Assembly: GCA_030549495.1 (NCBI GenBank)
Contig: JAUIRK010000819.1
Location: 653,933-717,932, forward strand
Length of the DNA: 64,000 bases
Direction of reading: 5' to 3'
Source of the DNA: Nectonema munidae
Taxonomy: Eukaryota > Nematomorpha > Nectonematoida > Nectonematidae
Each line of letters begins with the position of its first letter. Positions within the stretch are counted from its first letter, which is position 1. The notes below the pieces were generated by a model. The model was not told where the DNA came from and did no database searches. It was given only the letters and a program-made list of their open reading frames with translations. The translations under genes were made by a program, and so were the position numbers. This document shows positions 54,969 to 64,000 of this stretch, piece after piece.

Positions 54969-56511
54969 TTTTTTAGGTATATCTAATTTTAATGATATAT
55001 TTTCTTTAAACATATTCGATGATAACATTAATATAAAATCTAGTTCCTTTCTAACCCCTGATTCGGTTATAGAAACTAATGAATTAAATATTATTAGTCT
55101 TAATATTCAATCATTAAGAGCAAAATTTTCAGAGCTAGAAGTACTTATAAGTACGTTAAACTGGCATTCCACCCACCCTATATCGGTTATATGTTTGCAA
55201 GAGTCTTGGCTCACAGATTCTGATTTTTCTAGTTTTACTCTTGCCTCTTATATATTTTTATCATCGCCGAGAGTTATCTCAAAGCATGGGGGTTTATGTT
55301 TTTTTATTCATGAAAATCTCTCATATAAAATCTTTAGTTCTGGTAGTTTTGAGTCTATTGCTGAGTATTTTTGCGTGGAACTAATAATTAATAGACGTTT
55401 TTTTATGCTGCATAATTTCTATAGACTACCAACAAATATATCCAGCGTTGAGGAGTCTTTTAATGACCAGTTTGAAATCTATCTGAATCAGCTTCCTCTC
55501 AATTTTACTAATATTTTAATTGGAGATTTTAATTTCAATCTTTTTAATATTGAAAGTCGAGCTATTAATAGGTTTTTCACTTTGTGTATCTCTCATTCGA
55601 TGCTTCCTACAATTACTACTATGACCCGTCCGAATAGTGACACCTTACTGGACAATATCTTGATACCAAATCGTCAATTTGATTATTCAGCATTTGTACT
55701 TAATACAAACATATCAGACCACTACCCTATTTGGTTATCTTTAAAACATGCTTCTCTTTCAAAAACTAAAAATAATTCTTTCTTTGATGAAAAAGTTTTT
55801 TTAAAGCTAGTTTCTGAATATGATTGGATCTCTTTTGTTAATCAAGAAGAGAACGATCCCTCTTATTTGTTAAGCTCTCTTATTTCAAAAATCTCAGAAT
55901 TAAAAAATTTATCAATGAAATGTTTTTTTTCTAACCCTCATACTAGGAAAATAAAAAATAGTTGGGTCAATGAAAACCTTATAGAATTAATTAATAAAAG
56001 AAATAAGGCCTACTCTAAATGGAAAAAATCAAAGACTTACGAATTAAGAGATATCTTTGTCTTTCTGAGAAATCAAGTTAAATATACAGCCAAAAATTTA
56101 AAAAGAAATTATTTTGAAAAAATACTAAGTAATAATAAGGATACAAAGTTTACCTGGAGAATTATTAATTCTTTTGTAAAGCCTAGAGCCAAGTCTAAAA
56201 TCTCCCATATGGTTGTTAATGATGTCGAAGTATCAAGGGATGTTTCTATCTGTAAACTATTTAGTGATTACTTCGCTGAAAGCTTTAATAGTACTTACGT
56301 ACACAAAGATAGTACACTTACCCTTGAATCTAAATCTTCAACATTTTTTCTCAAAGATATCTCTATGAATGATATTCTTTTGTCCTTCAATTCTTTAAAA
56401 AGTAGTCGCTCTGAAGATGTGTATGGCCTATCAGTTTATGATTTGAAAAAAAGTTCAAAACTACATTGCACATCCCCTGATGAAATCATTCAACTTATGC
56501 ATCCAGAATAA
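54955..56511 (+). pseudogene. LINE ORF2, endonuclease and linker
   Basis: ATG at 54955 is within the last codons of ORF1 (ATGACTACGAATAA), chosen because the endonuclease begins about 40 residues later: LNIISLNIQSLRAKFSELE, VICLQESWL (metal-binding Glu), LHNFYRLPTN, NILIGDFNFNLFN, RPNSDTLLDNIL and NISDHYPIWLSL with the catalytic SDH-like triad end. A linker of about 220 residues leads to the polymerase, including NSFVKPRAKSKI and SLKSSRSEDVYGLSVYDLK. The frame ends at 56511, and the polymerase continues in another frame from about 56490. Confidence 0.85.
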
Positions 56512-57190
56512 CACCTTTCCTGAAATTTTGAAAAGTACCAAAATAATTCCTGTCCACAAAAAGGGTGACAAAAGTGATGTTGTAAACTACCGACCTATAT
56601 CAATCGTAAGTTCTGTCTCAAAAGTATTTGAAAAAATTATTCACAAACAGCTCGATAACTACCTTACAACTCACAACCTCTTATCTCCATTTCAATTTGG
56701 ATTTAGAAAGCACTATTCTACAGAAATTTTGCATACTTACTTCTTGAACTGCGTAATCTCTTCCCTTGACAGAAGAAACCAAGTTTGTTCTCTGTTTCTA
56801 GATACAAGCCGCGCATTCGACTCCCTACCCCATTCCTTACTTTTGTCCAAATTAAGACTATATGGTTTTACTGATGCCACTATTGAATTCTTCAAATCGT
56901 ATCTTGAAAACAGATCTCAAAGGGTCTATGTCAATGATTGCATATCTGATAAAAAGAAAGTGATTTCTGGAGTGCCTCAAGGTACAATTTTAGCCCCAGT
57001 TCTTTTCAACATCTTTATGAACGACATTGCTAGTGTCACATCAGATGCAAGAGTTCTAATGTATGCGGATGACATAACAGTACTTTTGGAACATGAAAAT
57101 TTAAATGATCACTTTCTCGAGAGAAATGTTAGGATGTTACAAAATTGGTTTATGCAAAATGGCTTGTCTTTGAACAAAAAAAAAGTCTAA
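56480..57190 (+). pseudogene. LINE ORF2, reverse transcriptase
   Basis: Contains KIIPVHKKGDKSDVVNYRPI and SIVSSVSKVFEKII (motifs 1-2), FQFGFRKHYST (2a), FLDTSRAFDSLPH (motif A), SGVPQGTILAPVLFNIFMND (motif B) and LMYADDITVLLEH (motif C, YADD at 57062-57073). All catalytic residues are present. The frame stops after NKKKV in a run of nine A (57176-57184). Continuing one frame over, KSKYISFSYRFGD follows naturally, so a single base in the run separates the pieces. Confidence 0.88.
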
Positions 57191-57936
57191 ATATATTTCC
57201 TTTTCGTACAGATTTGGCGATACTCAATATGCAAACTACTTAGAAAAGCTTGGTTATGAAAAGGTTAACGAATTTAATTACTTGGGTTTGATTGTCAAGA
57301 GTAATCTCTCTTGGCAAAGCCATTTATCTCATATCTCTCACAAATTGGCTTATATCTCTGGTATTCTAAGACAAGCCAAAAGATTCCTCCCTACTAAAAC
57401 AATGCTACTTCTTTATAAAACCCTTTTTCTACCTCATCTTAGATACAGCATATTCAACTGGGGACATACAAAAGACACAACTCTCTTTTCATTACAAAAA
57501 AAAAACACTAAGAGTTGTCTTCAACCTTCATCCAATTTCTCATACAAACAGAATATTTCACGAACACCACTTGCTCAAACTTGAAGATATATATAATTTC
57601 AATGTAAATAATACGTTGTACAAATTTTTGCACAATATGTTGCCCCCAATTTTCAACATATTTATCTCTTTTAACTTTGAGAAAAACAGAAGGTCTCCTC
57701 GTTTTGCTGGTAAAATGTCTATACCTTTTTATAATTATTTCAAATCAAGAGAATGCTTTACATACAAAATTTCTACACTCTACAATACCAATGAACTTTT
57801 TTTCAATCAGTTTTTTACAAATATTAAAGCATTTCAAAAGATGGTCTTAGCAAATTTTAATAGTTCCTATGCTTCAATCACTCAATGCGTATCATCAAAT
57901 TGTTTTGTTTGCAAAAACATAACCACTTCTCTCTAA
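57185..57936 (+). pseudogene. LINE ORF2, thumb and C-terminus
   Basis: Two overlapping frames cover the rest: FNYLGLIVKSNLSWQSHLSH...LYKTLFLPHLRYSIFNWG (to about 57500), then, after a run of ten A near 57496-57505, LRVVFNLHPISH into KLEDIYNFNVNNTLYKFLHN and the end CVSSNCFVCKN at 57936. This is the thumb and C-terminal domain of CR1/Jockey-group LINEs, here without the CCHC knuckle seen in the LINE at 11 kb. Confidence 0.8.
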
Positions 57937-58104
57937 TGGATTCTATACCTATTTAGGAATGTAATCTATTCTTAATTATAGATTATGTTTCTCTTTTTCT
58001 TTCACTTCCTCATATCTTCACTTTTATTACGATTCTTTTTATGGGATTTCCAACATATATTCCCTGTTAACATCAAGATTTTAAAAGCAGGTTGATGTCT
58101 CTTT

Positions 58105-58275
58105 CAGCGGTTTTAATGGCCTTTGATACCAACCTTCAAAAGTAAATTTTGCCTTTAATCTCCTTATACTTTTGGTTCGATGCCGATCTATCCATATTTA
58201 TTTTTGTTCGCAAATTTCTTTTAAAATATATACTTTTGAAAATAAAATTATTATTATTATTATTATTATTATTAC
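58105..58275 (+). promoter_or_regulatory. LINE 3' end: conserved hairpin and ATT tail
   Basis: AGCGGTTTTAATGGC precedes the hairpin CTTTGATACCAACCTTCAAA-AG (58121-58142). About 80 bp later come TTTTGAAAATAAAA and nine to ten ATT units. In LINEs of this group the 3' stem-loop is what the reverse transcriptase recognises; here the inference rests on conservation of the block in five separate copies. Confidence 0.6.
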
Positions 58276-58284
58276 ATTGGTGCT

Positions 58285-61010
58285 GATAGATCGAAGAAAG
58301 TAGATGCGCAAAATGATTTAGCATCGTTATGGATTCCAAACTCCTCCTTACAAATATATTTTGAACATAATTTTTTGGAAAACGAGAAGTGGTCTGGAAT
58401 TCGTCAAGCCATCTCTAATTTTGATTGGTCTCGTTTTTTTTAACTTAAATGACGTAAACGAAGCTCTTATTGTATATTTGAATATGTTATATCAAGTAAT
58501 GTTGACTTGTTGGTACCAAAATTTTGCATGAACTAATCACTCATATATAACTTGCCTTTCAAAACTGAACAATTTACTCATCTTGCTTCTATAAACGGAA
58601 GACTTGGCACAAATTTAAACTTTCAAAATCCCAAACTGAACTAGAAGTTACCGTAATGTTCTAAATCGTCTGAAATAAGAATGCATTCGAATCAAGCACC
58701 TCTATTACAAAGATAATATAATGTTACAAAGATGGCAAATGCTCAATCCACTTGACTTTACTGGCGCTTTACAAAAAACATTTACAAGTTTGTAGAAAAT
58801 AATTCATCAATTCCAAAATTCTTTACAGCAAAAAATCTTTCACAATGAATTTGATAGAGCTAACATCTTAAATTCCTACTTTGCTGGCTCAGAACCTTCC
58901 AATCGCAATATTAATCATCGATATCCTTTACCCTCAACAAAAACAACTGCTCTACTTGATGACTTTTTTGTCTCACCAGATCTTATTTTGGAGAAACTTT
59001 TATCCTTAAATATTAACAAATCTTTTGGGCCAGACAGAATCTCAAATATTTTACTGGGAAAATGAGCGCATCAACTAAAAGATAAACTGTCACATGTATT
59101 CACATTGTCTTTTGCTACAGGAGTTGTGCCTCCGGTTTTGAAAACTTCACATGTTACATCCATTTATAAAGTGAAAGGTGAAAAATGCAAAATTAATTGC
59201 GATCGTCCTATTTCAATAACTTCGTGCGTGGGTAAATCAATGGAGAGTTTGGTTAAATGACACTTTGATGAATCACTTGCTAAAAATTACGTTGATTTTA
59301 TCTGCTCTGTTTCGTTTTTTACCGAAACACTCAACTTCGGAACAATTATCACCTATGTACCACAAATTGATTATGTTTGCTGACAAAATAAAATGATCAC
59401 TTTGTGCTTTCTTAGACCTATCTAATGCTTAAATGGACACTCTGATTCGCTACAACAAAAGCGAAAAACAAAAACAAAGCCATCTGTCATATTTTGCCAT
59501 TTTTTGATATCTGCAGGAAATTTTTTGCGTGGAAACAAACTCCTTGAATAACAGAATTCAGTATACACGAAAAGGACGTACATTATCTGATTGTCATTTA
59601 GTCCAAACTGGAGTGCCACAAGGAAGTGCATCCACTTCATCAACGAGCTTCTTGACAAGATCCAAGATTTCAATAAAAGTCTAGCAGACATTTTAGATCT
59701 TACATCTGCTGCTTATGCTCATGCTGTACTTATCTCTGCTTCTTGTAATTATTCTCCATTATCTGCTGAAATCATAAATCATGCCCTAAGCATAGCGTCA
59801 AAAAACTGTCGCCATGAAATTTTTCAAATCAAAATTTTCACAGGAGAATAGAAACTGCCAAATTCGTTTGATGAATATAAAATAGCAGTCAGCAAAAACG
59901 TTAAGTTGAAGAGATCTGTTGGAAAACAAGGAAGGAACTTTATGTACTACGTCTACAAAAATCAAATCTTCCAAATAACTGAGAACAACTTTTGTTTAAA
60001 ATTTACAAAGCCTTCATAAGATGTCATATGGAATGTGCCTCAATCCTATTGTGTGGAGTTTCAATTGATGGCATTTTATCGGAAACTAACTTTATAAGAT
60101 AAGAAATTCCATAAGGATCCTTTTTTACCTTGACCCTTAGACCAATTTTCTTTTTAATTTATATATATCTTTCTTTCCAATTTGAACTTAAATTTTTTCA
60201 GCTTTGCTGATGACTTAACGATAAACATTCCTTTTTACTCTAATATTAAGGACCTTAATAAAGATTATTTTCTACATGAACTTGATTGAGTTTTTTCATC
60301 CTGTCAGAAAAATCAAATGAAAATTAATATTCGAAAATCCAAGTCAATACTTTTCTCTAAATATGGGGATCTCAAAATGAGATTAAATGATTTCACATCT
60401 GAAATTGACTCCTTTCAATTGTTAGGAATAATAATTGACAAAAAATTAAATTGGTTCGAACATACATCTTATGTTAGCAGTAAACTCTAAAGAGCAATTG
60501 GCATCCTGAAGCACTTTAAAAATCATTATCCTTTTGTAATCAAAGAACTATTGTATAATTCTTTTTTTTCACCTTATATAAACAATTGCATATTAATTTG
60601 GGGGCACTCTAACTTTGCATCCATTAACAAATTAGAGAAAAAGGCTTTTAGACTTATACATGGTACTAACTACATTTTTCATACTAATAACCTGTTCTAT
60701 CTTTCTAAGATTTTGAAAGTAAATGACTTATATAAATATAATTTAGCAAAGTTTTTGTACAAACTCTTCCATTCCCTATTGCCTGGATAATATCATAGCC
60801 TTTCATTCTCTGAACTATAGTCATAATCTCCGTAACGAATTATCCTTGAAAATTCCCTTCTACAACAGAGTTAAATGTTGTCAAACAATCAAATAAAAGA
60901 TATCTATTTTTTCAACAAAAATAAGCACATCGTGTCTATGTTAAAGTTGAACATATGTGCATTCAAGGAAAGAATAAAAAAAGCTATATCGACCTATCTG
61001 AATGTACTCT
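58285..61010 (+). pseudogene. Decayed LINE, linker to reverse transcriptase C-terminus
   Basis: Read in scattered frames: SNFDWSRFF (about 58420), SFGPDRISNILL (about 59020-59060), FLDLSNA (about 59408), QTGVPQGS (about 59607), SFADDLTINIPF (FADD at 60203-60214), LLGIIIDKKLNWFEH (about 60420), YINNCILIWGHSN and KAFRLIHGTNYIFH (60551-60700), FLYKLFHSLLPG (60790). Many stops and shifts, so much older than the adjoining LINE, with which it shares polymerase style. It starts directly after that LINE's ATT tail and lacks ORF1 and endonuclease, so either it was already truncated or the younger LINE landed at its edge. Confidence 0.8.
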
Positions 61011-62879
61011 TATAAATTGGTAGACTTTACATGTTCTCTCAATGAAAATTAGCTCTACCTAAATTCTCCCTAATAATTTATACATTCTAAACGTTTTTTC
61101 ATACTTCTATACAACTCTACATCCAATTACTCCATTTTTACATCGTATCTTTTAATATAATTTATAACTATATATATTAATTTTTCTTAAAGTTTATTTC
61201 AAATGTTCAATGTTCTTTTTTTTCCTACATTCTACAAAGAGTGATTTTTTTCATTTTATTGGCTTTCTAGCCTTCCACCATGTAACCTAATGTTTCATTT
61301 TTTGCATACGTATTTCTGACCATATTCTTCTTGTTTTTTTATAGATCTATCGACTATCATTATTAAATTTCCTCCTCTTCTTCTTGTGTTGTAAATAAGG
61401 ACTGCGCTGTTACTCTCCTATATCAATATTTTTGAGACTTCTTCATTATTTGGGTTGAGTATCTTAACAACTTTCATGTCGAGTCTTTCCAAATTCTGTA
61501 TGCAAACAATTCAAACGCAATTTTGGTTGAAAGTATTAAATATTTCATTCACTGGGGTTTATTTGCTTTGAAATGATGTATCTTTGAAAATCTAAAAATG
61601 TTTGCTAAGCTTAACAGGCAAGCTTTATATTTGTAATAAATCTTGTAAAAGTCTTACTTCAAGCAAAACTTGAAAGTGATATCTCAAACTAGCATTTAAG
61701 AGTGTACCAAAACTCACTATTTAGTTATGAAATGAAAAGGCTTATCAATATTTTCGCAAATGAACCTCGTTTATACGGTACATAGACAAAATCTCTGAAA
61801 AAAGTACCCTGAAAAGGATAAAACAACCACCATAGAACAAAGCTAAAATTACTTTTATTCACTTGATTATATTTAACCGTCTACTCTTTTTTCGATAAAA
61901 GTAAACTTTGAATATAAGTTACATTTCTCAAATTCAATATTCGATCAGATTTATAATAAAATGTATTGCTCTAAGAGGCAGTATCTTTGAATTAATGGGG
62001 CTAAAGCATCCTCTTTCCGTAATAATGATATCTATACAAATATTTCTCAATAAAATCAATCATTAGAAGTTGTAAATATAATTTTTAATTTCCAATTATT
62101 TGTAAATATTCAATTTTTTCTAAATTATATACATATTTTCTTACTTCTTCTTATGAAAAAAAATTTGTTATAAGATTTTACTTTGCAAGTTTAAATATGG
62201 AGCCGGCAGAAAGTAAAAAACTCTCAAAGTTTAGCTCATGAAAAACATAATACTCTTAATTAAAGTTTAGATCAAACATTAACTCAATTTTTTCCCAGCG
62301 AATCAGACCCAAGGTTTTTACACATTCAAATTGAATAGTTAATATATACTCAAAGAATTTTTAAAATAATTATTTCATTTCTAGCCCGATTTTATTAGTT
62401 AAAAATAAGAAAGAATCAACTATTGATTATTAAGACTTTTTTTCTATATCAAAGAAGTAAAATGTTTTTAAAAAATGTTGAATAAAACAAATGAAGAACA
62501 ATGAAAAATAATAATTAACATTATGAGCAACAGAATATTAAGAGCCTTCTTTTTCAACGGGATTATATTTATTTAAGGACAACGGTTTTCTTTTCATGGT
62601 ATACAATTTTCAAATTGATCTTAGGTTTAAAACCCGAGTCTAAAATTAGAAACTAGATTAACTATACAAATTTAACAGTATAGTAACTTTGATCACAATT
62701 AAAATTATGTTAGAAAATAATTTTCTATGGTTTCGAAAAAAATAAATACCATTTTAATATCCTAGTAGAGGGAGGGAGGTTCAATGACCCTTTTACATCT
62801 CTACCCTATCCTAGCGAAAACACATGTGTGCAACATATGTGCTATTAGAAATAGTTTCCAGGAATAAATTTTAATAAAA
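61011..62879. other. Non-coding AT-rich stretch
   Basis: Possible 3' UTR of the decayed LINE at the left (no clear tail), then featureless AT-rich DNA without supported genes. Confidence 0.5.
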
Positions 62880-63565
62880 TCTATATATATACATAACCAC
62901 GTAGTGGGTAGTTATTTGAAGGCATTTCTATGATTTCTCTCCTTTAATTTTTCATTGTGTATAGTGAAAAAGTGATATAAAATTATACGGAGACAAATTA
63001 ACCCCTGTAATATTGAAGATTTATGATAGTCTAAATTTAAGACTAGTTTGGAATGATTTATTTTTTTATTCTATCCACTTTTTGTGTTTTATATTTCGCT
63101 CCAAATAAAAAAGAAATCAGTATTCAAGTTACTTTATTAAAAATTGTTTGAAAAATTTCTTTACATTGCCTTTTTTGTTGTTATGTGACTTTGAGTAACT
63201 TCAACATTTGTAAATAATGAAATTTTAAAATACGCCTGAAGTTTTGATGCCCCGTTTTTACCGTTTAATAACAACAAAGGAGGCAACGTAAAGAAATTTT
63301 TCAAACAATTTTTATTAAAGTAACTTGAATACTGATTTCTTTTTTATTTGGGGCGAAATATGAAACACAAAAAGTGGATAGAATAAAAAAAATAAATCAT
63401 TCTAAGCTATAGTCTTAAATTTAAACTATCATAGTATATCATTCAATCTTCAATATTGCAGGGGTTAATTTTTCTCCGTATAATTTTATATCACTTTTTC
63501 ACTATACACAAAATAAAATTAAAGGAGAGAAATCATAGAAATGCCTCCAAAGAACTACCCACAAC
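62880..63565. mobile_element. Foldback element copy 2, complete but for its right tip
   Basis: Left arm 62901-63184 (GTAGTGGGTAGTTATTTGAA to TTTTTTGTTGTTAT), core of 84 bp, right arm 63269-63565, the inverted complement. The outer TCTATATATATACATAACCA at 62880-62899 extends the left end. Arms of nearly 300 bp differ at only a few percent of sites. The core (AACTTCAACATTTG, TACGCCTGAAGTTTTG, CCCCGTTTTTACCG) is in reverse orientation to copy 1. No coding. The right arm is interrupted by a hAT at 63566. Confidence 0.85.
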
Positions 63566-64000
63566 CAGGCATGTCAAACTCGGAGTCCCATGAGGGCCAA
63601 AGGAGTGAGTCTGTGTTCTCATGAGGGCCGCACTCCTACAATTATATTTAAAGTTGTTCAATAAAAATTATTGCAGAATATTTTACTTTTAACTTAGAAT
63701 CATGTAATGGTTTGATTATTATATTCAAAAATGCAAGTACAAAGTCATGTATAGTTAAACAAAATAATTTAATTAAAAAATTAGCAAGGATATAAATCTG
63801 TTCTATATTTTAATATAAAAAAAGTTTATAAGGCAACAGGCCCACATGTATTTGAATGAACTACAAATGAAATGCACATAAATTACAATAGTTCAAAATA
63901 AACATTTATTATTAATTATTCAAATACTTTACTTGTTCTTGTCCCAAGGCTTGACACCTCTTGTTATTGACAATCTTTGCTATGTCTGACTGAAATTTCT
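63566..64000 (-). mobile_element. hAT element, 3' end, running off the window
   Basis: Starts CAGGCATGTCAAACTCGGAG with GAGGGCC-rich subterminal repeats, nearly identical for about 40 bp to the right terminus of the hAT ending at 48858. It sits at the same position in the foldback arm (ACTACCCACAAC before the end; CACTAC in copy 1). The transposase gene is read toward this end, so this is the 3' terminus of an element that continues beyond 64000. Confidence 0.82.
63912..64000 (-). CDS. hAT transposase C-terminus, partial
   Basis: The last 28 codons before TAA at 63914-63912 read FQSDIAKIVNNKRCQALGQ and EQVKYLNN. The I-x-x-I/L-V-x-x-K-R-C-Q segment is the C-terminal end of the hAT dimerisation region in GTF2IRD2/ZBED-like transposases. 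It is only a tail, so the family call rests on this short match together with the neighbouring hAT terminus. Whether the full gene is intact cannot be seen. Confidence 0.6.
   Translation of the reverse strand, partial: KFQSDIAKIVNNKRCQALGQEQVKYLNN

Larger units (their letters stand above)
53660..58275 (+). mobile_element. Two-ORF LINE, nearly complete
   Basis: A non-LTR retrotransposon of about 4.6 kb: 5' UTR (left end not determined, somewhere in 53.65-53.87 kb), ORF1 (53877-54968), ORF2 overlapping by 14 nt (54955-57936), a 300-bp 3' UTR with a hairpin at 58121-58142, TTGAAAATAAAA and an ATT-repeat tail (58247-58275). The coding sequence has only about three frame interruptions, two of them in runs of nine or ten A, so it is young or even intact if those runs are sequencing errors. 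Four truncated relatives of its tail occur elsewhere in the window. Confidence 0.88.

Noticed and set aside
1-64000. Retroviral, LTR or Polinton-like elements
   Set aside because: No long terminal repeats, protease, integrase, capsid or envelope motifs were seen; all reverse transcriptase signals belong to LINEs.

Overview
This window looks like AT-rich, intron-bearing, repeat-dense nuclear DNA of an invertebrate animal, possibly an arthropod or crustacean. That assignment is inferred from base composition, spliceosomal exon signals and the mix of LINEs, hAT, piggyBac, pogo-like and MITE elements; no single sequence proves it. There is no prokaryotic gene organisation, rRNA, convincing tRNA gene or CRISPR array, and I saw no retroviral, LTR or Polinton-type element.

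Host genes are only glimpsed as isolated exons. At 8256-8434 (+) is a last exon encoding a membrane span and short cytoplasmic tail. At 36538-36948 (-) are the first two exons of a secreted immunoglobulin-domain protein with a TATA box. At 43764-43944 (+) is one internal exon of a concentrative nucleoside transporter (SLC28/CNT family). Everything between them is intron-like or intergenic DNA filled with mobile elements.

Layout: 1-10 kb is mostly non-coding, with a hAT MITE, a 42-bp tandem repeat, a possible SINE and a GGGGCAT-rich inverted-repeat element. At 10.3-14.9 kb a 150-bp satellite is split by a 3.65-kb LINE flanked by an 11-bp target duplication and carrying a 2A-like motif. From 15.9 to 23.7 kb come LINE tails, a second satellite, a degraded LINE reverse transcriptase piece and a pogo-like MITE. 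At 24.2-32.6 kb there is a tandem array of about 3.4 copies of a 2.39-kb unit. At 38.96-42.06 kb a palindrome of about 3.1 kb carries two divergent, head-to-head copies of an unrecognised lysine-rich, coiled-coil gene that have stayed open while diverging. At 46-52.3 kb a foldback element has been entered by a hAT (with an internal minisatellite) and by a piggyBac, which itself holds two MITEs. At 52.4-61 kb lie another hAT MITE, a hAT transposase fragment, a nearly whole two-ORF LINE and a decayed LINE. At 62.9-64 kb a second copy of the foldback with a hAT at the same site, in opposite orientation, runs off the edge; here the hAT retains the end of its transposase gene.

The strongest candidate for something undescribed is the palindromic gene pair at 39.6-41.3 kb. 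Both copies keep start, stop and polyadenylation signals, differ mostly by in-frame indels, and sit among inverted minisatellite arrays of the same sequence family as the 2.39-kb tandem units 7 kb away.
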